Shown here in pieces: positions 1 through 6,683 of a DNA stretch of 11,398 nt. A program made the translations under genes and the position numbers. The stretch's first letter is position 1. Each line of letters opens with the position of its first letter. Under the pieces are notes generated by a model. The model ran no database searches. It was given only the letters and a program-made list of their open reading frames with translations, and was not told the DNA's origin. Source of the DNA: Candidatus Cloacimonadota bacterium (GTDB lineage Bacteria > Cloacimonadota > Cloacimonadia > Cloacimonadales > TCS61); the NCBI GenBank assembly GCA_021157645.1, contig JAGGWC010000039.1, forward strand, positions 1-11,398, given 5' to 3'.

Positions 1-90
1 AACGCATCCCATTTTCTTAGATATTTTATACTTTCCGCAGTTAGCACTTTGAATCCTATGGGTAAAGAAAGGTTAGAAGAAATAAAATAA
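1..90 (+). CDS. Possible 3' end of an unrecognised gene, cut by the window edge
   Basis: Frame 1 is open from the first base to a TAA at 88-90, giving 29 codons that end in NPMGKERLEEIK. The charged, helix-like end resembles a genuine protein C terminus, but I cannot assign a family. An open run this short in AT-rich DNA could also be chance. It lies upstream of decayed genes in the same frame, so it may itself be a remnant. Confidence 0.3.
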   Translation, partial: NASHFLRYFILSAVSTLNPMGKERLEEIK

Positions 91-312
91 AAAGTGAATT
101 TGATATTTTCAAAACCGGGAAGACTATTTATTATAAATAGCTTGTGGGTTCCCTAAATTCAATAATTAAATTTACGAAAAATAGAGGAAACGAATATGAG
201 TGCGGATGTTTCTTCGGAACTAAAGTTTCCTTACATAAAAAAATGACCACCCTGCCTATCTTTCGAAGAGACCCCTGGTCTCTTATTAGCAGGGTGGAAC
301 CTTTAAATCTAG
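91..312. other. Intergenic stretch with a short hairpin, a tiny ORF and a strong stem-loop
   Basis: No long convincing gene is visible here. A 7-base-pair hairpin with a 3-base loop lies at 124-140 (CTATTTA / TAAATAG). A 16-codon ORF at 196-246 starts with ATG eight bases after a GAGG and stops directly before the large stem-loop at 247-297. This could be a leader peptide or chance. The parA-like remnant begins shortly after the stem-loop, so this stretch probably replaced the missing front part of that gene. Confidence 0.5.
247..297 (-). terminator. Nested two-part stem-loop, terminator-like on the minus strand
   Basis: A perfect 9-base-pair outer stem (CCACCCTGC at 247-255 with GCAGGGTGG at 289-297) encloses a perfect 8-base-pair inner stem (AAGAGACC at 266-273 with GGTCTCTT at 277-284, loop CCT). 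The two stems are separated by 10 and 4 unpaired bases. Read on the minus strand, the outer stem is followed by TCA and then seven T residues, as in an intrinsic terminator. On the plus strand no T run follows. No minus-strand gene reads into it here, so it may instead be a repeat or the end of a mobile element. Confidence 0.55.
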
Positions 313-486
313 TCTTATGATAATACAGATGTATGGCAAATATCAAATAAATGTTTAATTAGAGATAATATATCTTTGGCAGAGGCCCCAAGTTTTGGTA
401 AAACTATTTTTAAATATAAATCTAATAGTTACGGGGCTAAAGATTATTTAGACCTTTGTAAAGAAATTATAAAAAGAGGTGAGTAG
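313..486 (+). pseudogene. 3' remnant of a ParA/Soj-family ATPase gene
   Basis: Frame 1 from 313 to the TAG at 484-486 encodes about 57 residues. They contain LAEAPSFGKTIF followed by YKSNSYGAKDYLDL and KEIIKR, which match the conserved C-terminal part of ParA/Soj/MinD-like partition ATPases (LSEAPSFG, then a GA..Y..L..E segment). The Walker A and switch regions that should lie upstream are absent: frame 1 has stops at 304-306 and 310-312 and the large stem-loop lies just before. The gene is therefore 5'-truncated and cannot make an active ATPase. The next gene starts directly after its stop, which suggests the two were once translationally coupled in a partition or mobile-element operon. Confidence 0.75.
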
Positions 487-1287
487 ATGTCAAAAAAGGA
501 AGTATATATAAATTTGCAGGGTTTCCTGGCAAATGTAATAGTAGAGTCTCTGACCAGGAATAAGCTTTTCGAAAAACATTATATGTCCTTAGCTACATGT
601 ATCTCATTACTTCAGCTTGGATATGAAACCGGAGCAGTATTGGGTCATGCCAGAGGTAACAAGTTGGATATATTAAATAAAATGCTCTCCATGCAAGATA
701 TGATTTTTGACAATATAATAAAAGATATGCAGAAATCTGAAAAGAAACGCCTTGACGATTTCAAAAAAGAACATGGGGGGAAACCTGATACATTTGCTGA
801 TTTTATATATTGGCCATTATGGGAGAGCACCACTGGCTTAACTTTGGATGATCTATTTAAGCCTTCTGGCACCGAAACCCGTGAAAGAAAGCGGAAAAGA
901 ATATCTGATATAATTCAGAAAAAACTTGGGGCGAAGGTTCTACCAGAGGAGGCTCAATCTAGAATAAGTCGGTTTTTGATAAAAGGTTTGGGTTTTGGCA
1001 GTGCTTTCCCTGAATTAACGGCTAAAATGTTCAAGAACGTGTATGTTTGCAAAAAAAATGATGAGGAGTTGTGGAATATAACCAGATCACTTGGATTCGC
1101 TACCCCTATAGACCTATCTAAAAGAATCAGTTTGCCCACAACTAAATGGCGTCCACCAACGCTAAAAGAAAATGATAGGAAAGTCCTTGGAACGGTGGCA
1201 TATTATACTTCTCAATACTATCCAGAATTACTTGATTCCTTGGATTTAAGCTATTATCTATATCTTATTGAAAATGAGAAATTATAA
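487..1287 (+). CDS. Hypothetical protein of 266 residues, formerly coupled to parA
   Basis: I do not recognise the family. The protein has no signal peptide or obvious membrane segment and looks soluble and largely helical, with a basic RERKRKR patch near residues 132-138 and an aromatic-rich segment (YWPLWES) near 108-114. The ATG at 487 is well supported: AGAGGTGAG lies just upstream, inside the last codons of the parA-like remnant, and the parA TAG directly abuts the ATG. Tight linkage to a ParA-family gene suggests an origin in a plasmid or integrative element, perhaps as a partner of the partition ATPase, but this is inference from position only. The reading frame is intact, although the genes on both sides in the same frame are broken. 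Confidence 0.75.
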   Translation: MSKKEVYINLQGFLANVIVESLTRNKLFEKHYMSLATCISLLQLGYETGAVLGHARGNKLDILNKMLSMQDMIFDNIIKDMQKSEKKRLDDFKKEHGGKPDTFADFIYWPLWESTTGLTLDDLFKPSGTETRERKRKRISDIIQKKLGAKVLPEEAQSRISRFLIKGLGFGSAFPELTAKMFKNVYVCKKNDEELWNITRSLGFATPIDLSKRISLPTTKWRPPTLKENDRKVLGTVAYYTSQYYPELLDSLDLSYYLYLIENEKL

Positions 1288-1338
1288 TAATCGGGAATAA
1301 TAGAAACAGACACCTATTTTTATTGAGGGGAGAGCTAA

Positions 1339-1716
1339 ATAGGACAACTTCAAAATTACTTGAGGGCGTCCTGGAAGAAAAAGAGAAGAGAAATAATAAA
1401 AGAGTGGATTGATTCCGGAAGGATTGAAGACATAAACAGCAAGTAAAAAAATTTGTCTATAATTCTATTGGTCATTAAAAAATATCTAAGAAAAGGCAAA
1501 ATTAAGTGGTAAAAAATTGGCAAACTATGGTGGATATCAAAAGAGGATTTACCCGTTAAAGAGGTTGAGAAAAGAAGGATTACTAATGAAGGTAAAGTAG
1601 AGAAGATAGAAACACCTAAAGAAGTGCTTATCAAAGAAATTATACAAAAGGTATATGGAGTTAGACCAATATTGATAAACCATCCCGACCTGAAAGTTTC
1701 CCAGGCAATAATTTAA
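1339..1716 (+). pseudogene. Decayed helix-turn-helix (excisionase/MerR-like) DNA-binding gene
   Basis: Frame 1 carries protein-like sequence across 1339-1716, interrupted by TAA at 1444-1446 and 1510-1512. The first part contains EIIKEWIDSGRIEDI. The second contains KKYLRKGKIKW, the stop, then KIGKLWWISKEDL. Both resemble the pattern of a wing or recognition helix (W.K.GKI) followed by KIG..W.I..EDL seen in excisionase-type and MerR-like DNA-binding domains. A strong ribosome binding site (GAGGGGAGAG, about 1325-1334) stands at normal distance from an ATA at 1339, where an ATG would be expected, so the start codon also looks mutated. The tail after 1513 runs 67 codons without a stop. The family assignment is by motif only. 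Confidence 0.55.
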
Positions 1717-2036
1717 ATATTTAAAATCTATAATTAAAAATAGTTACCGAATCATTAACTCAACACAAACATCACTGTCATCAATATAAAAATCAGTTTT
1801 TTTTGGTTAGTACATCTGACAATTATCTAGGCCCGTAATTCCCCCATAATCTCCTCTAATTTTTTCTGAAATGTATAATTATGGCTCTTAAACTAAATAA
1901 ATTAATAAAAATTTAATTTCATTTTATAGAATTTTAATTTTCATTTTATAAAAATTTTAGATTTCACAATTATAATAAATACACAATCAAAAAAGATTGA
2001 ATCTTAACAAAAATAATTTTTATCAGGAGGTAAGCT
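1717..2036 (+). other. Non-coding upstream region of the efflux operon
   Basis: No gene is visible in these 320 bases. A T8 run at 1797-1804 follows a weak 4-base-pair stem (ACTG / CAGT), a possible poor terminator for the upstream remnants. TATAAT occurs near 1874-1879 and again at 1971-1976. The second lies 61 bases before the tolC-like start and is the better -10 candidate, although no good TTGACA lies 16-18 bases upstream of either. The missing -35 would fit an activator-dependent promoter. Three phased repeats lie between 1911 and 1966. Confidence 0.5.
1911..1976 (+). promoter_or_regulatory. Three phased direct repeats ending at a TATAAT: candidate activator operator and promoter
   Basis: The motif TTTAATTTCA recurs as TTTAATTTCA (1912-1921), TTTTAATTTTCA (1932-1943) and TTTAGATTTCA (1956-1966). 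The motif C residues fall at 1920, 1942 and 1965, a spacing of 22 and 23 bases, which is about two helical turns. TATAAT at 1971-1976 follows directly. OmpR-family regulators are known to bind phased direct repeats that overlap or replace the -35 region, and such a regulator is encoded at 9083-9772. AT richness makes chance repeats easy, so this remains a candidate. Confidence 0.4.
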
Positions 2037-3098
2037 ATGAAGAAAAAATTGGTCATTCTCACATATCTGTTATTTAGTATTTTGGTGATAGGTAGCAGTC
2101 AGATTGATGCTCAGGAAAGTATCAATCTGGATCTTCCTCAAGCTGTAGAAATGGCGTTAGCCAATAATCTTGAATTCCAGAAAGCCGGTTATCAGTTGGA
2201 AAATGCAGAAATCGATGCCAAAAGGAATGAAGCCGAAAACTTGTTAACCCAATCTAATTTATTAGAAAGACAATATGAATTATTACTCATCGAGGGAAAA
2301 GAGCAATTTCAACAGGAAAAAGAAGACCTTATCATTCAAGTCGTTGATGGATATCTTCAACTGAAATTAGCTCAAAAAGATTTGCAACTTAAAGAAAAAG
2401 AATTAGAGCTGGAGAAAAATATTCTGGAAAATATAAAAACCCAGGTTAAAGCCGGATATAAAGTTGAGCTGGATGTCCTGGAACAGAGTAACGAATATTA
2501 TGATGCATTATTTTCCTTTGAAAGTGCAAAATTAGAATATCAAAAATTGCTGGGAAATTTTCGAATAACATTAGGATTAAATTCAAAAAGTCAGTTGGAG
2601 CTGGCTGCAATAAATATCCCCGATTTCAAAGAAATTGGGTTAGATGAAGCATTGCAAAAGGGAAGACAAAACAGTGTAGCATTGCAAATAAATACTCTGG
2701 AAATTGATTTGGCAAGCCTGGAATTAGAGAAAAGCAAGGTTTCGGATACCCCCGAGGTAGATTTAATTGAATTGGAAAATAATTTAGCAATGACAAAGCT
2801 GGACTATCAAATTGCCCGACAAAATCTGGATTATCAGATACAATCTCAATGGCAAAATTATATGCAAAATAAAAACGACATTACATTAAGTCAAAATAGC
2901 TTAAATCAAATAAAAGAAAATAAAATAATCATCAGCAATCAAGTCAAAGCAGGGTTGGCAAGTGAAGACGAAGAGCTGTCGGCAAATGTAGGTGTTCTTG
3001 AAGCAGAATATCGAGTAGCTTCCTCAGTTCGCAATTATTACAATGCCCTACTCAATTTACAATCAATCATGGGAAATTTGAATAAAGGAGATATGTAA
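2037..3098 (+). CDS. Short TolC-family (outer membrane efflux) protein lacking visible beta strands
   Basis: The protein has 353 residues: a signal peptide (about 1-25, hydrophobic LLFSILVIG, likely cleavage after DAQ), then two helical repeats in the TolC/OEP pattern. LDLPQAVEMALANN at 31-44 is the typical repeat start, and VVDGYLQLKLAQKDL and VKAGYKVELDVLEQSN are typical outer-membrane-factor helix motifs. Family members usually have about 430 or more mature residues. The short connectors near residues 65-92 and 233-245 leave no room for the beta strands that form the membrane barrel. The product may be a periplasmic helical-barrel subunit or an adaptor-like partner of the next protein. It begins the operon, has AGGAGG at 2025-2030 and sits 2 bases before the next gene. 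The family call is firm; the missing barrel is inferred from length and pattern. Confidence 0.85.
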   Translation: MKKKLVILTYLLFSILVIGSSQIDAQESINLDLPQAVEMALANNLEFQKAGYQLENAEIDAKRNEAENLLTQSNLLERQYELLLIEGKEQFQQEKEDLIIQVVDGYLQLKLAQKDLQLKEKELELEKNILENIKTQVKAGYKVELDVLEQSNEYYDALFSFESAKLEYQKLLGNFRITLGLNSKSQLELAAINIPDFKEIGLDEALQKGRQNSVALQINTLEIDLASLELEKSKVSDTPEVDLIELENNLAMTKLDYQIARQNLDYQIQSQWQNYMQNKNDITLSQNSLNQIKENKIIISNQVKAGLASEDEELSANVGVLEAEYRVASSVRNYYNALLNLQSIMGNLNKGDM

Positions 3099-3100
3099 TA

Positions 3101-4534
3101 ATGAAATTTAATAAAAAAACATTCAGGTTCATCACAGTTATTATTATAACAAGTATTTTATTCCTTCCAGGCGTCTTACAGGCTAAAGAGATAAATTTGA
3201 AAGAAGCTATTGATTGGGGAATTCAGCATAATTACGATTTAGAGGCAATCAGATATAATATCGAAACATTAGAACGAGATTTGGCAATCCTTGATTCTAA
3301 TAAAGCCCTTCAGATTAATTTGGAAGTAACGCCGATATGGGCTTTGGGGGGGCAAGAAAGTGATATCTCCAATGAAGATAGTAACCAATCTTCGACTAAA
3401 AGTGAAACCAGTTTACTTAACCTTAAAGCTGAAAAAACCATTGCAAATGATTTAAATATTTCGGCTGAGATTTCCTGGAATGAAAATGATTTTGTAGATC
3501 TGTCTTTCGAGGGAATCGTGGAGGATGTCAATGCAAGTATTCAACTCGAAAAACAAATTTACCCCGATTCTTATACCCAGAGTGAACAACAAACATTCCA
3601 AACTGAAAATGATTTAAAAAAGGAAGTCGAAGAATTGGCCTGGAAGGAAGCAGAAAAACAAATTGATTTTATTGAAAGCTATCTAAACCTTGTCCGCATA
3701 ATAGAAGAGGTTAATCTTGCCGATAAAAGGCTTCGGTTGGCCGCTGAAAAGTTAGAAAGAGTGCAACAGCAGATTCGCTTAGGTGAAGGGGGATATCAGC
3801 AGGAAGCTGAGGCAAAAATAGCATTAATGGAATCTGAGAATGAATTTTTTAATTTAAAACAAAATCTTGCTCAACAACAGAAAAAATGGTACCTGGAACT
3901 GAACCTACCGGAAGATATTCAGGTTCAATTCAAGGAAGAACCTGCTTATTTAGAAACTTTAAGGTCACGTATGAAGCAATTAACTTTAGAGAGTGAAAAA
4001 CAGGAAACCTTGTTCAAACAAGTATTAGAGAAACATTATGAAATAAAGAATGCTTATATAGATAAAGAAAGTATTTTAAAAGAAGCAGAATGGACGGAAA
4101 ATGAAGGCAAGCCACAAATTAATATTTATGGCGGATATGACCTTTCCGACGATTACTGGTATACCATGTTAGATTTATCCTGGAATCTAACCGATGGAGG
4201 AGCACAAAAACTAAAAGAAGAAGAAGCTGAAGCTACCATTCTTCAAAAAGAAAAAGAGCTCGACCAATTGATAAAAACATTACAGCTTGAAATGAATCAA
4301 ATAATAGATCAAGACCAATATAATCAACTTAATTTACAGGCAAAATTAGCCGCCTTAGAAGAAGAACAATTTACAAAAAATGTTTTAGAAAAACAGTATC
4401 AGGAAAAGATCATTTCTTCTACCCAATGGCAAAACCAGCTGATTGCCCTGGCAGAAGAAGAACTGAAAGTTAAAGAAGCTCAGGATCTATTATTGGTTAA
4501 TCGTTTAAGATTAGCACATTTTTTAGGTATATAA
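3101..4534 (+). CDS. TolC-family outer membrane efflux protein
   Basis: This 477-residue protein is exported through a signal peptide (about 1-28, hydrophobic ITVIIITSILFLPG, ending QAKE). The first repeat opens with INLKEAIDWGIQHNYDLEA. A long segment at about 69-152 shows alternating polar and hydrophobic stretches (LQINLEVTPIWAL, LNISAEISW, ASIQLEKQIY) that look like outer-membrane beta strands. A second strand pair, INIYGGYDLSDDYWYTMLDLSWNLTDGG, lies at 340-367, interrupted by a turn. Long coiled-coil helices fill the rest. It should form the trimeric exit duct of a tripartite efflux pump and dock with the adaptor encoded next. AAAGGAG lies about 9 bases before the ATG and overlaps the end of the preceding gene. 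The first strand segment is longer than the usual two strands, so the loops may be extended. Confidence 0.88.
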   Translation: MKFNKKTFRFITVIIITSILFLPGVLQAKEINLKEAIDWGIQHNYDLEAIRYNIETLERDLAILDSNKALQINLEVTPIWALGGQESDISNEDSNQSSTKSETSLLNLKAEKTIANDLNISAEISWNENDFVDLSFEGIVEDVNASIQLEKQIYPDSYTQSEQQTFQTENDLKKEVEELAWKEAEKQIDFIESYLNLVRIIEEVNLADKRLRLAAEKLERVQQQIRLGEGGYQQEAEAKIALMESENEFFNLKQNLAQQQKKWYLELNLPEDIQVQFKEEPAYLETLRSRMKQLTLESEKQETLFKQVLEKHYEIKNAYIDKESILKEAEWTENEGKPQINIYGGYDLSDDYWYTMLDLSWNLTDGGAQKLKEEEAEATILQKEKELDQLIKTLQLEMNQIIDQDQYNQLNLQAKLAALEEEQFTKNVLEKQYQEKIISSTQWQNQLIALAEEELKVKEAQDLLLVNRLRLAHFLGI

Positions 4535-4559
4535 CACAACGAAAGTTGAGGACAGATGA

Positions 4560-5642
4560 ATGAGAAAAAAGAAATGGTTTTTATGGATAATTGTCATATT
4601 AATTTTGGGGACAGGCGGTTTTTTCGGATTCAATTATTGGCAATCCAAATCCGAAACAGAAGCAAATTCTGAAAATCAATTTCAATCGGTTGATTTGGCA
4701 TCAGTGGTTGAGGTTGAATTGGGAAATTTAAAAAAGACGGTTTCTGCCAGTGGTTTTCTTCAGCCGGTTAATTCCGTCAATCTTAATTTGCAAAGCAGCG
4801 GAACAGCAGGAGGCACTGTTGAGGAAACCCTGGTACACAATGGCGAATTTGTAGAAGAAGGACAAGAATTGGTTCACTTGAAAGATAAAGAGGAAAAATT
4901 AAATTATCTAAAGGCAAAAAATGAATACGAGCTGGCTAAAATCAATGGATCTCCCAGCCTGACACAAGAAGAAAAAAAATTGGCTATGGATTTAGCTCTG
5001 GAAAAACTTGAAGCACAGACTATTCGAGCTCCTTTCCCCGGTAAAATTATCAATATTTATGTCGAAGAAGGAGATTACATTGAAGGAACTGATGATATTA
5101 TTTACCTAATTGATGACAGTGCCTATGAAATTGAAGTTTCAGTCAGTGAAGTGGATTGCATGGAAGTTGAAGTCGGCCAGGAAGCAGAAGTGGAATTGGA
5201 TATTTTGGATGATAGTGTTTTTACCGGTAAAGTGGTGGAAGTGGCAGATTATGCCACAGCAGAAAGTAATGTAGTAACAGTTCCGGTGACTATTCGGATG
5301 AACAAAGTATCCCCATATTTTAAACCCGGTTTTTCAGCATCAGCGGAAATTATTGTCGGTTCAGCGGAAAATGTTTTGCTTGTTCCGGTTACATCTCTCA
5401 CAACAATGGGACGTGGTTCTGTGGTCTTAAAAGTTGAAGGTGATAAAGCAGTACCTACTCCAGTCAAAACCGGAATCAGTGACAGCTATTACCTGGAAGT
5501 GACCGAAGGATTACAAGAAGGCGACAAAATTATTGTCAATAATTACCAGATGAATACAAAAGTCGGTTCTGGCGGCATGCCTTCCAGTGGCGGGAACAAG
5601 CCTCCTGATATGGGTGCAGCCATGCGTATGATGCGCCAATAA
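4560..5642 (+). CDS. macA: MacA/HlyD-type periplasmic adaptor subunit
   Basis: The adaptor is anchored by an N-terminal membrane helix (about 6-26) and bridges the inner-membrane transporter and the outer-membrane duct. A first lipoyl half-motif lies near 76-107 (GTVEETLVHNGEFVEEGQ), a short helical hairpin at about 108-152, the second lipoyl half at 156-185 (IRAPFPGKIINIYVEEGDYI), then beta-barrel and membrane-proximal domains (FKPGFSASAEI, VLLVPVTSL, VTEGLQEGDKII). The hairpin is shorter than in E. coli MacA. The C terminus is Gly/Met-rich (SSGGNKPPDMGAAM). Its DNA (5586-5633) is repeated 1500 bases downstream. A Shine-Dalgarno GAGGA precedes the ATG, and an overlapping ATG at 4557 is out of frame. 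The MacA label rests on domain order and MacB linkage. Confidence 0.88.
   Translation: MRKKKWFLWIIVILILGTGGFFGFNYWQSKSETEANSENQFQSVDLASVVEVELGNLKKTVSASGFLQPVNSVNLNLQSSGTAGGTVEETLVHNGEFVEEGQELVHLKDKEEKLNYLKAKNEYELAKINGSPSLTQEEKKLAMDLALEKLEAQTIRAPFPGKIINIYVEEGDYIEGTDDIIYLIDDSAYEIEVSVSEVDCMEVEVGQEAEVELDILDDSVFTGKVVEVADYATAESNVVTVPVTIRMNKVSPYFKPGFSASAEIIVGSAENVLLVPVTSLTTMGRGSVVLKVEGDKAVPTPVKTGISDSYYLEVTEGLQEGDKIIVNNYQMNTKVGSGGMPSSGGNKPPDMGAAMRMMRQ
5586..5633 (+). repeat. Copy A of the duplicated macA 3' end
   Basis: These 48 bases match 7086-7133 at 44 positions, at an offset of exactly 1500. Bases 5599-5625 match 7099-7125 without any difference (27 bases). Copy A is in the authentic macA reading frame and encodes SSGGNKPPDMGAAMRMM. 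Confidence 0.95.
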
Positions 5643-5654
5643 GAGGTGAGACAT

Positions 5655-5738
5655 ATGGCTAAAATAATTCATATTGAACAAATAAAGAAGATATATCATT
5701 TAGGAAAGGTGGATATAACTTCACCTCCAATTTTGTGA
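5655..5738 (+). pseudogene. Abandoned 5' end of a MacB-type ATPase gene
   Basis: An ATG at 5655 with GAGGTGAG about 5 bases upstream begins a 27-residue ORF reading MAKIIHIEQIKKIYHLGKV, then TSPPIL and a TGA. The first 19 residues align without gaps to the start of the intact MacB ATPase at 7154 (both share IYHLGKV or TYHLGKV). Similarity stops near base 5712-5717, exactly where the inverted-repeat cluster begins. The Walker A motif and everything after it are missing, so no ATPase can be made. The remnant holds the expected macB position directly behind macA and shows that an earlier macB copy was disrupted here. Confidence 0.85.
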
Positions 5739-6070
5739 AAGCCATAGTACTTAAAGGTTAATTTAAAGAAAATTATAACAGAGATAGCAGGGTAGAGGTG
5801 AAGTTCAGGTAAAAGAAAGTGTTGATCAGAGAAGAATAAGAGAACAAAATTAACGATCAGAAAAATGAGGGTTTCACAAAATTAATGGAGCCAGCTAAAG
5901 GAGGATTTTTTCACCTCCACCCCTCTTGAGATTAGTATAAAAGAGGCTTTTTGAGGTTCTAAGAGCTTCTAAATTATTATCAGATAAGGGTTTACGGGGT
6001 GGAGGTGAGGTTTTAAAAATGGATGCTCGCAAAGTCTTTTATAGTAACCGTTTCCGAATTTTGTGAACGG
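5717..6070. mobile_element. Cluster of inverted repeats, probable remnant of insertion element(s)
   Basis: Three perfect inverted repeats lie in a gene-free stretch: AACTTCACCTC (5717-5727) with its complement at 5795-5805; AATTTTGTGAAA (5729-5740) with its complement at 5872-5883; and TCACCTCCACCCC (5911-5923) with its complement at 5996-6008. AATTTTGTGAA appears again at 6057-6067. The first repeat begins where the macB remnant stops matching. I see no transposase reading frame, so this could be a MITE-like element, the ends of a deleted insertion sequence, or stacked insertions. AATTTTGTG-type ends occur in several IS families, so I do not name one. Confidence 0.5.
5922..5952 (+). terminator. 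Weak candidate intrinsic terminator
   Basis: CCTCTT (5922-5927) can pair with AAGAGG (5941-5946) around a 13-base loop, followed by CTTTTT. The stem is only 6 base pairs. It could end transcripts from the upstream tolC-macA genes, but it lies within the inverted-repeat cluster and may have no regulatory role. Confidence 0.3.
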
Positions 6071-6107
6071 CACGAAAAATACAAAAAAGAAGGGAGGTGA
6101 AATTTAG

Positions 6108-6593
6108 ATGAAGAAGAAATTGGTTATCTTAACCTTAATAGTAGCAATAACCGTGATGTTTTTAAGTGTTTCTCAATTCACTTATGCTCAAAGAAATACA
6201 CCTCTAATGAAACAGAAGATGATACAGTACAAAAGTGGTGAATTTATTGAATCTCTAAATCTATCTGAAGAGCAAATAACTGAAATTAATAAGACTATTT
6301 TAGATTTTCAAAAAGATACCGTTACGCTTCAAAATAGTATACAGATTAAAGAATTAGAAGTTGAAGCATTATTATTAGAACCGAAAATTGAGTTAGTAAA
6401 GGTTAGAGCAAAGCTTCAAGAAATTGCTGATTTACAGGTAGAATTAAAAGTTAAAACAATTGAAAAATATTTAGAAGTTAAAGATTTATTAACTCCTGAA
6501 CAGCAAGAAAAATTACCTTTAGGCATTCCTTCCCAAATATTTGCCTTAGAAAAGTTTGGCACAGGTAGAATGATGAAAAGTTTTTGTTGGTAA
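6108..6593 (+). CDS. Spy/CpxP-like periplasmic protein
   Basis: The 161-residue product has a signal peptide (about 1-27, hydrophobic ILTLIVAITVMFL, cleavage expected after TYA) and an all-helical mature part. It carries two copies of the LTxxQ-type motif that marks the Spy/CpxP/ZraP family: LSEEQ at 52-56 and LTPEQ at 128-132. Spy and CpxP are small periplasmic chaperones or stress modulators, and ZraP is a related metal-binding protein. No His/Cys-rich metal site is visible. The start is supported by GGGAGGTGA about 8 bases upstream. The first eight residues, MKKKLVIL, equal those of the TolC-like protein at 2037, which may be convergence of signal peptides. The gene lies inside the segment separating macA from macB, next to a protease fragment of the same envelope-stress theme. 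Confidence 0.75.
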   Translation: MKKKLVILTLIVAITVMFLSVSQFTYAQRNTPLMKQKMIQYKSGEFIESLNLSEEQITEINKTILDFQKDTVTLQNSIQIKELEVEALLLEPKIELVKVRAKLQEIADLQVELKVKTIEKYLEVKDLLTPEQQEKLPLGIPSQIFALEKFGTGRMMKSFCW

Positions 6594-6624
6594 ATTTGGC
6601 AAATATTAGAGTAGATTTTAAAAA

Positions 6625-6648
6625 GGGAGGAAAATTAATTTTCCTCCC
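6625..6648. terminator. Perfect 24-base palindrome after the Spy-like gene
   Basis: GGGAGGAAAATT is followed directly by its complement, giving a 10-base-pair stem with a TTAA loop when folded. It sits 31 bases after the Spy-like stop codon. On the plus strand the downstream T richness is loose (ACTTATTTTTAT). On the minus strand five T residues follow at once. A terminator for the Spy-like gene is the simplest reading; a regulator-binding palindrome is possible. If it terminates, the downstream macB genes need another promoter or read-through. Confidence 0.6.
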
Positions 6649-6683
6649 TACAACTTATTTTTATAGCGGGGTGTAAATATAAA

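Noticed and set aside
285..303. AGGGTGGAACC near 291-301 resembles the T-box riboswitch core sequence
   Set aside because: The complementary CCACCCTGC lies upstream and not downstream, no specifier stem or following terminator is visible on the plus strand, and the next genes are not amino-acid or tRNA-synthetase genes. The nested stem-loop explains the match.
131..346. 71-codon open frame on the minus strand
   Set aside because: It covers the stem-loop and the antisense of the parA-like remnant, has no good ribosome binding site and no recognisable protein pattern.
1356..1634. 92-codon open frame on the minus strand
   Set aside because: It is antisense to the decayed HTH-like gene, and its hydrophobic composition is what antisense reading of lysine-rich codons produces.
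1339..1716. Stop-codon reassignment as an explanation for the two in-frame TAA codons
   Set aside because: TAA is used as the normal stop of several intact genes here (for example at 3096-3098 and 9055-9057), so decay is the simpler explanation.
5717..6008. CRISPR array suggested by recurring short repeats
   Set aside because: The repeats are inverted, of different lengths and irregularly spaced, with no constant spacer length and no cas genes.
6019..6066. 15-codon ORF with a strong GGAGGTGAGG upstream, a possible leader peptide of the Spy-like gene
   Set aside because: The apparent ribosome binding site is one arm of the 13-base inverted repeat, the peptide has no attenuator-like codon run, and no alternative hairpins tie it to the Spy-like gene.
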